Shown: piece after piece, positions 20,836-29,720 of the stretch
How the letters are laid out: each line of letters starts with the position of its first letter
How positions within the stretch are numbered: position 1 is the stretch's first letter
Assembly (NCBI RefSeq): GCF_000341285.1
Contig: NW_005178475.1
Coordinates: 372,001 to 436,000 of the forward strand
Source of the DNA: Galdieria sulphuraria
Lineage: Eukaryota > Rhodophyta > Bangiophyceae > Galdieriales > Galdieriaceae
Length of the DNA: 64,000 nt
Direction: 5' to 3'
Program-made: the position numbers and the translations under genes
Notes under the pieces: model-generated
Told to the model about the DNA's origin: nothing
Database searches by the model: none
What the model saw: only the letters and a program-made list of their open reading frames with translations

Positions 20836-22773
20836 ATGGATCAGAGCTTCTTTCGACATGAAAAGTTTTTCTTTAATGACACTGCTTTTCTTCTTTTTCT
20901 TATGAGCTTTTTAGTTGTATTTTTATTTTTTTTTCTATTTTACAAGTTGTTTTTCAAGTCGTTATTGACTCAAGTTTGGGAAGGAAAACCAAGGCAGCTT
21001 ACAAAGTCCATAGATATTGCAACGTGTAACTGTACTATTTGCAGTAACAAGCCAGTCAATTTAGAAAACAAAAGTGCCAATTCTGGCTGGTTGAAGTATT
21101 TAGTTGTTCTTGGTTTATTGTTAGTTTGTAGTTTTTTGGGTTATCTTGTTTGGTCGATTCCGAAAGAACGTCTAGTTACCGAGTCTGTTTGGAATCCCTT
21201 TGACATTCTTGGAGTTACAGAGAAAGCAGACGAGAAGGAAATTGCCAGAGCGTTCAGGAAACTATCTTTGCGATATCATCCAGACAAGAATCCTGACGAT
21301 CCTTTGACGGTTTCAAAGTTTATAGATATTCAAAGGGCATATGAGACTTTGACGAATGTCAAGTCTCGAGAGAATTTCATAAAATTTGGGAATCCGGATG
21401 GCTTTCAAGGAGTTACATATGGAATTGGCCTTCCAAAAGCATTGAAGAAATATGACAAACCATTTTTAGTTATCTATCTCGTCGTATTGGTAGTTGGAAT
21501 CCCCTTAGGTGTAGGCACTTGGTGGAAACGTTCGAGTCAAGTATTAGAAAATGGTGTAAAAAAGAATTCAGTCATCTTATTTCGTCAAATGCTTATTCGA
21601 ACGGGAACATTTAAAGACCTTGTTGGTACTTACGCAAGTGCTTTTGAATTCGAGCATTTAGTTACTAAGAAATTGTTTCCATTCTGTGTGCAACTCATGA
21701 ATGAATTGAAAAATCACGGTCACTCGGACTTTCGCAAGTTGAAGTTATCTAGTTTACCTCATATGGTTTTCAATCAAGTTATTTTGCAAGCGTACATTTG
21801 TAGAATTCCTATACCAGAAGAACTGAAGTCGGCTTTGGAACAAATGATTGCCAAAATGGACCTTGTTATTTCAGCCATGATTGACACTAATGCCACTATT
21901 TTGAGACGTGAAGTTGCTCATCATTGGCCCGTAGGATTTGGAGGTGGTTTTGCCAGCAGAATTCTTAGTGTTTTACAGGTTTCACAGTCTTTATGTCAGC
22001 AACTGCATCCAAGGGACTCGGAATTGTTACAAGTACCTCTATTCGACCATCAACTAGTACAACGTTGTCGCTCGAAAGAGTTCAAAATTCACAATATTCA
22101 AGAGTTGTGCCGTTTGCCGCAGTCGAAGTTGGAAAATCTATTGAGGGATTGGGAAACATCGCAAATTACTAAAGTCAAAATGTATTTGGATAGATTTCCC
22201 ATTCTTCATAATATGCAAGTGACAGAGCCATTTATAGAAGATGAAGAGGATTCTAGAGTTTTTGAAGGAGATGTACTAACTATCAAAGTAACTTTTCAAG
22301 TTCTGAGATATCAAGGTTCATCAAAAGGCAGTGAAGAACGTGAGTTGACTATGGGACCTGCTCCTTGTTTGTTTCACTGTCCATTACGTAAGAAAGCATT
22401 ATGGTGGGTTTTACTGATAGATAATGACAGAGATTTGCCTCTTTCGGTTAGAAAACTTGATTTTTTGGATAGAGATGCCACTGGAACCTATTTTTGTACA
22501 TTTCATTTTCCATCTCCTAGTGCTGGTACATATCAACTTGTTGTGAAAGTAATATGTGACTCTGTTTATGGTTGTGAGTGTGAACGAAAAGTTTCATTAA
22601 AGGTGAGAAGAAGGAACATCACTTGCTCAGCTCCAAATGGACAACAACAACAACAACAAGAAGAAGAAGAAGAAGAAGAAGAAAATGAAGATAGTGATGG
22701 AGAATCAGATATCTCTGAGACTTCAACAAGTTCAGAACAAGACAGCGATGCGTCGTCATCATCTACAGAGTGA
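20836..22773 (+). CDS. SEC63: ER translocon protein SEC63
   Basis: Single exon, 645 residues. SEC63 sits in the ER membrane and recruits BiP to the Sec61 channel through a luminal J domain. Hydrophobic helices are seen at about 15-40 and 85-110, then a second-helix boundary and a J domain at 120-185 with the HPD motif (RYHPDKNPDD), and a third membrane segment near 213-232. The following Brl/Sec63 region includes VLQVSQSLCQQLHPRDSELL's first half and an Ig-like fold ending near residue 600. The C-terminal tail is acidic and begins with six Gln and eight Glu codons in pure triplet runs (22642-22683). The family's acidic tail normally binds Sec62. Confidence 0.93.
   Translation: MDQSFFRHEKFFFNDTAFLLFLMSFLVVFLFFFLFYKLFFKSLLTQVWEGKPRQLTKSIDIATCNCTICSNKPVNLENKSANSGWLKYLVVLGLLLVCSFLGYLVWSIPKERLVTESVWNPFDILGVTEKADEKEIARAFRKLSLRYHPDKNPDDPLTVSKFIDIQRAYETLTNVKSRENFIKFGNPDGFQGVTYGIGLPKALKKYDKPFLVIYLVVLVVGIPLGVGTWWKRSSQVLENGVKKNSVILFRQMLIRTGTFKDLVGTYASAFEFEHLVTKKLFPFCVQLMNELKNHGHSDFRKLKLSSLPHMVFNQVILQAYICRIPIPEELKSALEQMIAKMDLVISAMIDTNATILRREVAHHWPVGFGGGFASRILSVLQVSQSLCQQLHPRDSELLQVPLFDHQLVQRCRSKEFKIHNIQELCRLPQSKLENLLRDWETSQITKVKMYLDRFPILHNMQVTEPFIEDEEDSRVFEGDVLTIKVTFQVLRYQGSSKGSEERELTMGPAPCLFHCPLRKKALWWVLLIDNDRDLPLSVRKLDFLDRDATGTYFCTFHFPSPSAGTYQLVVKVICDSVYGCECERKVSLKVRRRNITCSAPNGQQQQQQEEEEEEEENEDSDGESDISETSTSSEQDSDASSSSTE
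22642..22683 (+). repeat. CAA/GAA codon repeat inside SEC63
   Basis: Six CAA triplets followed directly by eight GAA triplets, encoding Q6E8 at the start of the acidic tail. Pure triplet runs like this usually vary in length between strains. Confidence 0.9.
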
Positions 22774-22886
22774 TACGAAAATAGGTTTTTTCTTGTACTG
22801 ATAAGAAGAAAATGGTAGCCTAAAAAAGATAAATGGGATGAGCCAATATCTTTCTCTTGTTCTCTTTCAATAGCATTCTTGAGTAG

Positions 22887-23948
22887 ATGGTTCGGTGGAA
22901 TACTTCACAAATATTGCTTGTCTGTTCTGTTCTATTCTTGGCTTATGTTACCAATCCTAGTGAGAGTTCCTTTTGGACATATATTCGCGAAAAAGTAGGA
23001 GTGGAAAGTGTTGGAGAGAAAAGTAAGCACTGTTTCTATAGTTCACCATATACGGACACTGTAGAAAGGAAATATTAGGAATATTGCTCAACCTTTGAAA
23101 TGGGTCGATGGAATTTTGAAAAGCGTCTTTGGCTTGCATCGTTTGCCTGTTCGATCGAGGCTAAAAGGTATCGACCTTCTCATAGTGACCCTGTTATTCT
23201 ACGGAAATGAACCTGCCTTTATTGGAGTGTTTGGTATATGGATTCCTCTACCTAGAATAATATCTTTTCTCCGAAATTTACGTTTTCACGCTTGGATGTT
23301 GAAAGCAACCTTGTTTGAAAGAGTTCAAGCTGCGAACCTGTTATGGAATCCTTATGAGTTGATTGTTATGCTTTCTACTGTATTTTATCTTTGCTGGTAT
23401 CTTAGTCCAGCGTTTATGAGAAAGGTAAGATCAGTGTTTGATGAATATTTATGGAATCAAAACTTTTTCTCTGCAAGCATTTTACTCTTTCTTGGCATAA
23501 TATTCGTCAAGGGCGATTGTGGTGTATCATATTATGTCATTTGTCTCAAAATTCCATATTCCAACTATTTCGCACTCTCAACAGTTATTATGTTCTAATT
23601 CCTTTACTGGTTAGGCTCATAGGTTTGTTTCATTTCTATTCTCTTTGTCTATTTGGCATGTTGACTGCTTCTGCTACCACACTTACCATTCACTATAAGC
23701 AGGCAGCAATATTCAGTTCATCAACTCCACAAGGGCTTACTTATACTCTATTTTCTGCTGTATGCATATTATTTCCACAAAAGTTTCGTTTAGGAATTTT
23801 GGGCTTCCCTATATCACCTTTCGAAAGTTTTTTGCTACACATTGTTATGGATTTCTTGGAAGGAATGTTTAACTGGACATCCAATGACTTTGCCGCACAA
23901 TTAGGTGGAGCTGTAGGAGCTTGGTTATACACAACAGTTGTGTTGTAA
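22887..23948 (+). CDS. PARL-like rhomboid, predicted inactive (pseudoprotease)
   Basis: Exons 22887-23022, 23069-23424 and 23478-23948; 320 residues. The first 25 residues look like a signal peptide or signal anchor. The C-terminal 90 residues follow the PARL type of rhomboid protease closely: TLFSAVCILFPQ, GFPISPFESFLLHIVMDFLE and DFAAQLGGAVGAWLY stand where PARL has TVLAAVCTKIPE, the spaced helices and DHAAHLGGALFGIWY. Both catalytic residues are replaced: the GASGA serine position reads TPQGL, and the histidine of AHLGG is Gln (AQLGG). Rhomboid proteases cut within membranes; this copy cannot do so by the known chemistry and may act as an iRhom/Derlin-like binder. The first acceptor was chosen for phase (RNIRNIAQPL). 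It ends 16 bp from the next gene's stop. Confidence 0.75.
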
Positions 23949-23964
23949 GTAAACTTATCCAACA

Positions 23965-24787
23965 TCATTCACGTTTCTGTTTCGCAGCTGTACGTTTTAA
24001 TTGCTTTTTACGCTTTCTTTCTTGTTCTCTTCGATATTCTTCCGCATCCTCCTTTGCTGCTATTCGAGCACTCCTTTCTTCTTCTCTCATAAGATCCTCA
24101 AAGGTATAAACTTCCTTGTCACTGTTTTCTTCTTCTTCACTTGATTCCTTGTCTATCTTCTTCGCTTCCTTTTTATCATTTCTATGAGCCAAGTCATTAT
24201 TGTAACCTCGTTTTTTTGGCCACTTTGACACAACAGTAATATCCAGCGGTTCACGTACAAATCCTTTCGACTCTGAAGATATAGACTGCACACTACGGTG
24301 TCTCCATGCTTCCAACTCCTCCTTAAAAGATGACTTCTGAGAAACCCGCTCAGTTGTGTAGCCTACTTTTTGGCGAGAAATGGGTGAGTTTTCCACGGCA
24401 AAGGTAGTTCCTTCAGAGCCTTTCTTGGGAACACTAGGTTTTGTTGGCTTCTCCTTGTTAGGCTCTCTGAGTTTCCCTTGAGATAGACCTGTGACTGGTG
24501 TTGTGCGTCTATCTTCTGCAAAAACTCGATGAGCAGTGCCTAAACCTATTCTATGTCAGAGAAAATATTCTCCAGTAGAATGATGACGTCTAAGTACCTT
24601 CCTCCCATTCCTGACCAAAAACATCGCTATAGTTCCATAAAGACTCTGTATTCGTAGAACAACTTGTCGGTGTTTGTTTTGTTGAACCCTTTAAAGGTGT
24701 TGTCTTTTTATGACCATTGTTGTTTGTACTAATAGTTTTCAATAAGGAAGACGCAATGGAATCTCTTGACAAGTTTCCCAAAAACAT
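23965..24787 (-). CDS. Hypothetical charged coiled-coil protein
   Basis: Exons 24787-24598 and 24539-23965; 254 residues from the ATG at 24787. I do not recognise the family. The N-terminal part is Ser/Thr/Lys-rich and contains SDVFGQEWEEG just before the splice. The C-terminal 60 residues are a charged helix (EVYTFEDLMREEERSARIAA, ending in RKRKKQLKRTAAKQKRE), probably a coiled coil or an RNA-binding tail. The acceptor at 24540 was preferred over 24551 because the latter brings a stop codon. No membrane or catalytic motif is visible. Confidence 0.55.
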
Positions 24788-24955
24788 CAATTTGATAATT
24801 TGGATCCAAAACACAAAAAGAATGTTATGGCTGCATATTTATTTTCTTTATATATATAATGCAAAAAGTCCTTACCAACTTTCAATAGGAACAGAAATGC
24901 ACTTCGTTGCTTTCCACATAAAATAGAATATTATTGCTCAAGCTGCCACAAAGTG

Positions 24956-25387
24956 TCAGTTGGCAGATACATGCTTTTCTTGAAAATAGGTATGGTTGAT
25001 TTTTCTCCAAATCTGATAAATACCAGTAGCACCCACAAAAGTATTGACCAGAGCCAAGTTGTAGTTCACTGGTGTTATCACAAAACTATATCGAACCCAG
25101 ATAACTCCGGTACAAGCCAACGCTTTAACCCATTTAAGTTTGTATTCCAAGAATAGACAATAACTTACCCAAATTTTGAGGGACCGAAAGCTTCTCAGGT
25201 GGACGCTTCATATCAGACAAGCCTGCAACAACCAAGGCCCACTTCACGGTAGGGGCCCAAAAGAACACTGTACGAAACAAAGAGTTATATGATTTGTGAT
25301 AGCAAACGAATTTTACTCGACTTTACCTGTCCTTGGTCCCGCTGGGTGGTTCCAGAGTTGTTTGAGACGAGACGTAAAAGTTGCCAT
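24956..25387 (-). CDS. MPC2: Mitochondrial pyruvate carrier subunit MPC2
   Basis: Exons 25387-25327, 25267-25169 and 25122-24956; 108 residues. MPC2 and MPC1 form the inner-membrane carrier that brings pyruvate into mitochondria. The family signatures are present in order: LWNHPAGPRTVFFWAPTVKW, then GLSDMKRPPEKLS, and ALACTGVIWVRYSFVITPVN followed by YNLALVNTFVGATGIYQIWR. Length and three-helix layout are as usual. The split of the family block GPRTVFFWAP over the first intron confirms that join. Confidence 0.96.
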
Positions 25388-25661
25388 TCTTCACAACTAG
25401 TTTTGACCAATTCTTTCAATGAGAGAGAGAACACAAGACCAATGAATGATACCTGGGAGACCCATGGGCAGCTCATGACCAAGTTTTGTTTGACGAGAAC
25501 AAACTAGAGACTTACGCATCTACCTAGTCTGATTTCATCATGAAAATAAAACAAATAGAAATATAAAGAGATACTTTCTGAGATGTTTGAGTTCTCTCGA
25601 AGATCCTTTCAAGTATTTGTTAGGATGGAACTAAATATGGATTGTTGGGATTGAACAGTCG

Positions 25662-26123
25662 ATGCATAAGCCTCCCCGTTTACCAAGAGCAGTTGACGAC
25701 CTTGGAACCACAGAAACTACCTCAAAAGTTCAACGTTACGAAGATAACAATGAAGAGGATAGTAACAGCAGTTCCAGTAACGAGGATAGTCAGACAGACC
25801 GTGGACCTGACAGTAGTCATAGTGCTTCAACACCTATACCCATTTCTTCTCAAAGTTTAAAGAAGCCTCTACTCTCTTCTAAAGTGGAGTCTTTGGGATT
25901 TTCAACAACAGAGAATGAAGGAACGCTCCAGAGTATCGTAAGTCCTCGTGTATTTTTTCCTGTAGATTCCAGAGAGGAGCAGGGGAGTTTAGTTTCTTCG
26001 TACTCAAAGACAAGAAGAGAACAGGAAATGTCCGAATCCTTCGATTGGGCAGGTTCCTTCATGGAGTCGGAACCTCTTTTTTCTCAGAAACAGCGGAGTT
26101 CAGATGATTCTTTAGGTCGATAG
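25662..26123 (+). CDS. Ser-rich orphan protein
   Basis: An uninterrupted frame of 153 residues from ATG to TAG. It is rich in Ser, Asp, Glu and Gln (EDNNEEDSNSSSSNEDSQ) and has no hydrophobic segment, catalytic motif or family match that I can see. Disordered acidic proteins of this kind are often regulators. It stands 274 bp from the divergent MPC2 start and is followed by a GA microsatellite. It could be a real small gene, or an exon of something larger; the low-complexity composition keeps the confidence modest. Confidence 0.45.
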   Translation: MHKPPRLPRAVDDLGTTETTSKVQRYEDNNEEDSNSSSSNEDSQTDRGPDSSHSASTPIPISSQSLKKPLLSSKVESLGFSTTENEGTLQSIVSPRVFFPVDSREEQGSLVSSYSKTRREQEMSESFDWAGSFMESEPLFSQKQRSSDDSLGR

Positions 26124-26142
26124 GAGAAGATAGTGTGAAAAT

Positions 26143-26164
26143 AGAGAGAGAGAGAGAGAGAGAG
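26143..26164 (+). repeat. (AG)11 microsatellite
   Basis: Eleven perfect AG dinucleotides just downstream of the Ser-rich ORF. Confidence 0.95.
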
Positions 26165-26266
26165 ATAGTATTTATTTTAAAGTAACGAGAGAAATATCAC
26201 AAAGTTCAATTTTTAGAGGTATACTTGATGAATGAAGCACAACTGACTTTTCATTTGAAACAATAT

Positions 26267-27928
26267 TTATAGCTTACTTTTTGCTTTCTTATGCCATTCG
26301 CGTATCTCTCTTTTCAAGATTTTACCTGAAGGACCTTTTGGAAGCTCCTTTACAAACTCAAATTTTCGCGGATATTTATAAGCTGCCAAGTAGCGTTTAC
26401 AGTGTTCGGTCAATTCTTCAGAACTGACTTCGTGTCCCTCTTTTTTGCATATATAGGCTGCTATTTCCTCGCCTAAACGCTCATTTGGGATGCCCACAAC
26501 TGCAGCTTCAGCTACTGCTGGATGCATATAAAGAACTTCTTCTATTTCTCTTGGATAAACATTTAGTCCACCACGAATAATCATGTCTTTTGTTCTATCT
26601 ACTATGCGATAGGATCCATCGGGATCCCTTATACCAACATCTCCAGTATGAAACCATCCATTTCTCATTGCTTCTGCAGTTTCTTTTGGTCGTTTGAAGT
26701 ATCCTTTCATTACGCAATGCCCTCTTACACAAACTTCACCTGGTTGACCATCAGGAACAGGTTGATCCTTTTCATCCAATATTGCCATTTCTACACCCCA
26801 AACAGGACGACCAATGGAACCCGGCTTTCTTCCTTGTTTTATCGAGTTGGAACAACAAGTTGGAGAAGTTTCCGATAATCCATAACCTTCCATTATAGCA
26901 ATTCCATATCTTTGCTCGAATTCTTTTAATATTTCGACAGGAATGGCAGCTCCCCCACTGATTGACATTTTCAAACTTTCCAAACTGTATTTATCTGCTT
27001 CAGGACAACGTAACATGGCAATATACATAGTGGGAACTCCAGCAAATAAAGTAACTTTATACTTCTCAATAGTTCTTAAAACTTCTGCGGGTTCGAAACG
27101 TGGCAACATAACCAGCTTTCCCATCCTAGCAAAAGTGGTATTCTGCATGCAGGTCTGTCCAAATATATGAAAAAGTGGAAGTACGGCAAGTACAATGGTT
27201 TCTTCATCAGGTTCTACGGGCCTTATAGTATTCGGAACTATGGTTGCATTGAGAAAAAGATTCATATGCGAAAGCATTGCACCTTTTGGAACTCCAGTCG
27301 TTCCAGATGTGTATAGTATAACAGCAGTATCATCAGGTGAAGTTGGGACTAAAGCTGGCAAAGGATTAACCCCGTTCAATAAAGCCTGCATACCAAAACT
27401 CGACTCATCATCTGCCCACAATATAGGTATACCAAGTGTCTTTGCTGCCTTTGTGGGTTCTGTACCATAAGCCTTTAAAGCAACCAATAGCTTGGCTTCG
27501 GAGTCTTTAACCAATCCTGTAATCTCTCTTTCAGTGAATAAAAAGTTCATTGGCACTACTACGCAACCTGCGTACAAAGTACCAAAATAAGCTATACAAA
27601 ATTGAGGAATATTTGGCAACATTATGGCAACTCGATCTTCTGGTCGACAAGGCACGGCACCCTTTGCATAAGTTCCAGTCACAAGGAGACTTGCGAATTT
27701 TCTAGCAGCTCCATCCAAGTCCTTGTATGAAAGAAATACCTTATCGTCATATACAATAGCTGTCTTCTGTGGACTATCTTGAGCAGCAGCACATAATATA
27801 GTTCCAAGATTAAAGTTTGACTTATAAAGAGCAGAAGAGGAGGAACCGTTAGCAGCAAGCTCTGTATTCTTGGACTGAGCAGTTTTGGAACGAATAAATG
27901 AAAACATACTGCAAGGAGTAACCTCCAT
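26267..27928 (-). CDS. Acyl-CoA ligase (AMP-forming), peroxisomal
   Basis: Single exon, 553 residues from the ATG at 27928. It belongs to the ANL superfamily: ILYTSGTTGVPKGAMLSH binds ATP, YGLSETSP, GWFHTGDVG, GGLNVYPREIEEVLY and the catalytic lysine block GPSGKILKRE follow in order. Such enzymes activate fatty or aromatic acids as CoA thioesters. The protein ends in Ser-Lys-Leu, a textbook peroxisomal targeting signal, so a role in peroxisomal beta-oxidation is likely. The absence of introns and the bacterial long-chain-ligase style raise the possibility of transfer from bacteria, but neighbouring genuine host genes also lack introns. The chain length it accepts cannot be read from the sequence. 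Confidence 0.9.
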   Translation of the reverse strand: MEVTPCSMFSFIRSKTAQSKNTELAANGSSSSALYKSNFNLGTILCAAAQDSPQKTAIVYDDKVFLSYKDLDGAARKFASLLVTGTYAKGAVPCRPEDRVAIMLPNIPQFCIAYFGTLYAGCVVVPMNFLFTEREITGLVKDSEAKLLVALKAYGTEPTKAAKTLGIPILWADDESSFGMQALLNGVNPLPALVPTSPDDTAVILYTSGTTGVPKGAMLSHMNLFLNATIVPNTIRPVEPDEETIVLAVLPLFHIFGQTCMQNTTFARMGKLVMLPRFEPAEVLRTIEKYKVTLFAGVPTMYIAMLRCPEADKYSLESLKMSISGGAAIPVEILKEFEQRYGIAIMEGYGLSETSPTCCSNSIKQGRKPGSIGRPVWGVEMAILDEKDQPVPDGQPGEVCVRGHCVMKGYFKRPKETAEAMRNGWFHTGDVGIRDPDGSYRIVDRTKDMIIRGGLNVYPREIEEVLYMHPAVAEAAVVGIPNERLGEEIAAYICKKEGHEVSSEELTEHCKRYLAAYKYPRKFEFVKELPKGPSGKILKREIREWHKKAKSKL

Positions 27929-28386
27929 TGAGCAAATAATAGACGATTGGGACAATCAAATTTCGACCCAACTCAATGAGAATGCACAAAGCTCAACTTG
28001 TCCAAAGGAAAAGCAGGTCCACCTGTCATGTAATAGGCCTTGTCCAAGACTTGGATTGGGTTTTCCTTTTACTTTGAAACTTTTTGGAACCAAGAGAAAA
28101 ACAAAACTCTGTATCTACCATTTCATCAATAGAGTGCTTCCTTCTGTTGGATGTAAACCAGTATACTGTTAGAAACAAAATATAGACTTGGACGTGCGAA
28201 TCAAGAAATATCGAGACATGGTTGCCAATATTGCTTTTGGAAAACAATTCCAAGAGTATAGAGGCCTCTTCAATAATAATGTTGTTTTTCTGCAAAGCAA
28301 AGAGAACCTTTTTTATATGATTCAATAGAAATCCATCCTAGGATATAGATAATCGTGTCAATGGTTCCTTCTTAAATACTGCCAAT
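27929..28386. other. Spacer between LRR and acyl-CoA ligase genes
   Basis: 458 bp on the promoter side of the acyl-CoA ligase and 3' side of the LRR gene. Open frames on both strands are under 100 codons and resemble nothing; I see no RNA gene. Confidence 0.4.
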
Positions 28387-29311
28387 TTATTCCATTTCAG
28401 CATAGTAAGCAGCAACTGCTTTTGCATTGGGCTCCTTAATATGTTCCGGCAACGAAGAAAGGGAAGGATTGCCATCTAAACCAAGCACACGAAGCTTGCT
28501 CAGGTCTTTCATCGAACGTGGCAACGAACTCAAATCATTTTCATACAAATATAAAACTTCCAAGGAAGACAAGGACCCAATACTATTAGGAAGCGAAGAT
28601 AAATTATTTCTGCCAACGTTGAGAAGTCGTAGCGACTTTAAGTTGCCAATATTTTCCGGTAAAGCGTTGAGAGCGTTACCGTAGAGATGCAGTTCTTCGA
28701 GACACTGTAGAGAAATAACAGATTCAGGAAGTTTCTCAAGCCTAAACAGTTAAAATATGATACCAAGTGAAACAGAGTCCACATTATTACCTATTGTTTC
28801 CAGCATACAAGACCTTCAATTGAGTCATCTTCTCAAATATCTCAGGAACCGTACAAAGTGTACTTGTGAAGCCCAAATCTAACTCTCGTAACATAGCCAA
28901 GTCAGAAAAAGAATCAGGTACTGACTGCAGAGGGTTACAAGCCAAATTCAGAGTTTCCAACGTGGAAAGTGCACCAAAATCGCTTGGAAGTTCGGTTAGC
29001 CTAAAATAGTTCAGGCAACGTATTCAATATTAACTGAAGAAAGACTACCTATTCAAAAACAAGTTCAAGTACTTCAAGTTGCGAATTTCACGAATGGAGG
29101 GCCAAAGTTCGTTGAATATTTCGTTGCTCAGCTCCAGCTGCTGGAGATCCAAAACAGTAGAGTTCTTTTCCTTTGCATCTTGAATCCTCCTCTTAGAAGC
29201 TTCTAATCCTGTGTCCCAGTGTTGAAGAATGCTTGCAACTTCTTCGACAAAACTGTTGGAGGTGAACAAAGTCTGGGATATTCGCGCGGTAAGTCCGCTA
29301 GTACTAGTCAT
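28387..29311 (-). CDS. Leucine-rich repeat protein, PIRL-like
   Basis: Exons 29311-29049, 29000-28791 and 28741-28387; 275 residues. After about 80 residues of charged helix come nine or so LRRs of 23 residues with the consensus LxxLPxxLxxLxxLxxLxLxxN, for example LEELHLYGNALNALPENIG and LEVLYLYENDLSSLPRSM. Both introns fall at the same place in a repeat unit, just before the Leu of an LxxLP. There is no signal peptide, membrane segment or kinase, so this is a cytosolic scaffold. It resembles plant intracellular Ras-group LRR proteins and SHOC2. The partner cannot be read from the sequence. Confidence 0.85.
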
Positions 29312-29720
29312 GGGGAAACAAACTATGTCAATTTTATTTCTTCATAAGCAACGGAATTTACATTTCTATCAAGTGATTCTTTGAAAATCTCTTTTATAAT
29401 ATAAGATGCTCAAAGAGTAGTCAAATTTATATAATAAGCAAATAAGGCAATATGGACTCCATTGTTAGCCACGTCACTCATTCGCACCCTCATTTCCCCC
29501 ATCGGCTCCCAGGCACATTCTCCAATTTATCTATTATTATTATTATTATTATTATCCGTTTCATTTCGAAATTTTCAAATATTTCTATTTACAACGGCAA
29601 GAACTTCTTTGACTCTGGTGCTCTTCATTCTGTGATAATTTTTTATCCACAGTTTCTTTGCCTTTTTAAATCCGAAAGCTTTTCTTTCCGTCAAAAGGTA
29701 AACCGAAATTGCAAGCCCCT
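29312..29720. other. Divergent promoter region of LRR and formin genes
   Basis: 409 bp between two start codons. It contains the triplet repeat at 29532-29555 and an otherwise plain AT-rich sequence. Confidence 0.4.
29532..29555 (+). repeat. (TAT)8 microsatellite
   Basis: Eight tandem TAT triplets in the spacer upstream of the formin gene. Confidence 0.9.

Noticed and set aside
27885-28325. Opposite-strand frames of 95-99 codons upstream of the acyl-CoA ligase
   Set aside because: No conserved motif, AT-rich composition, and they overlap each other; judged chance.
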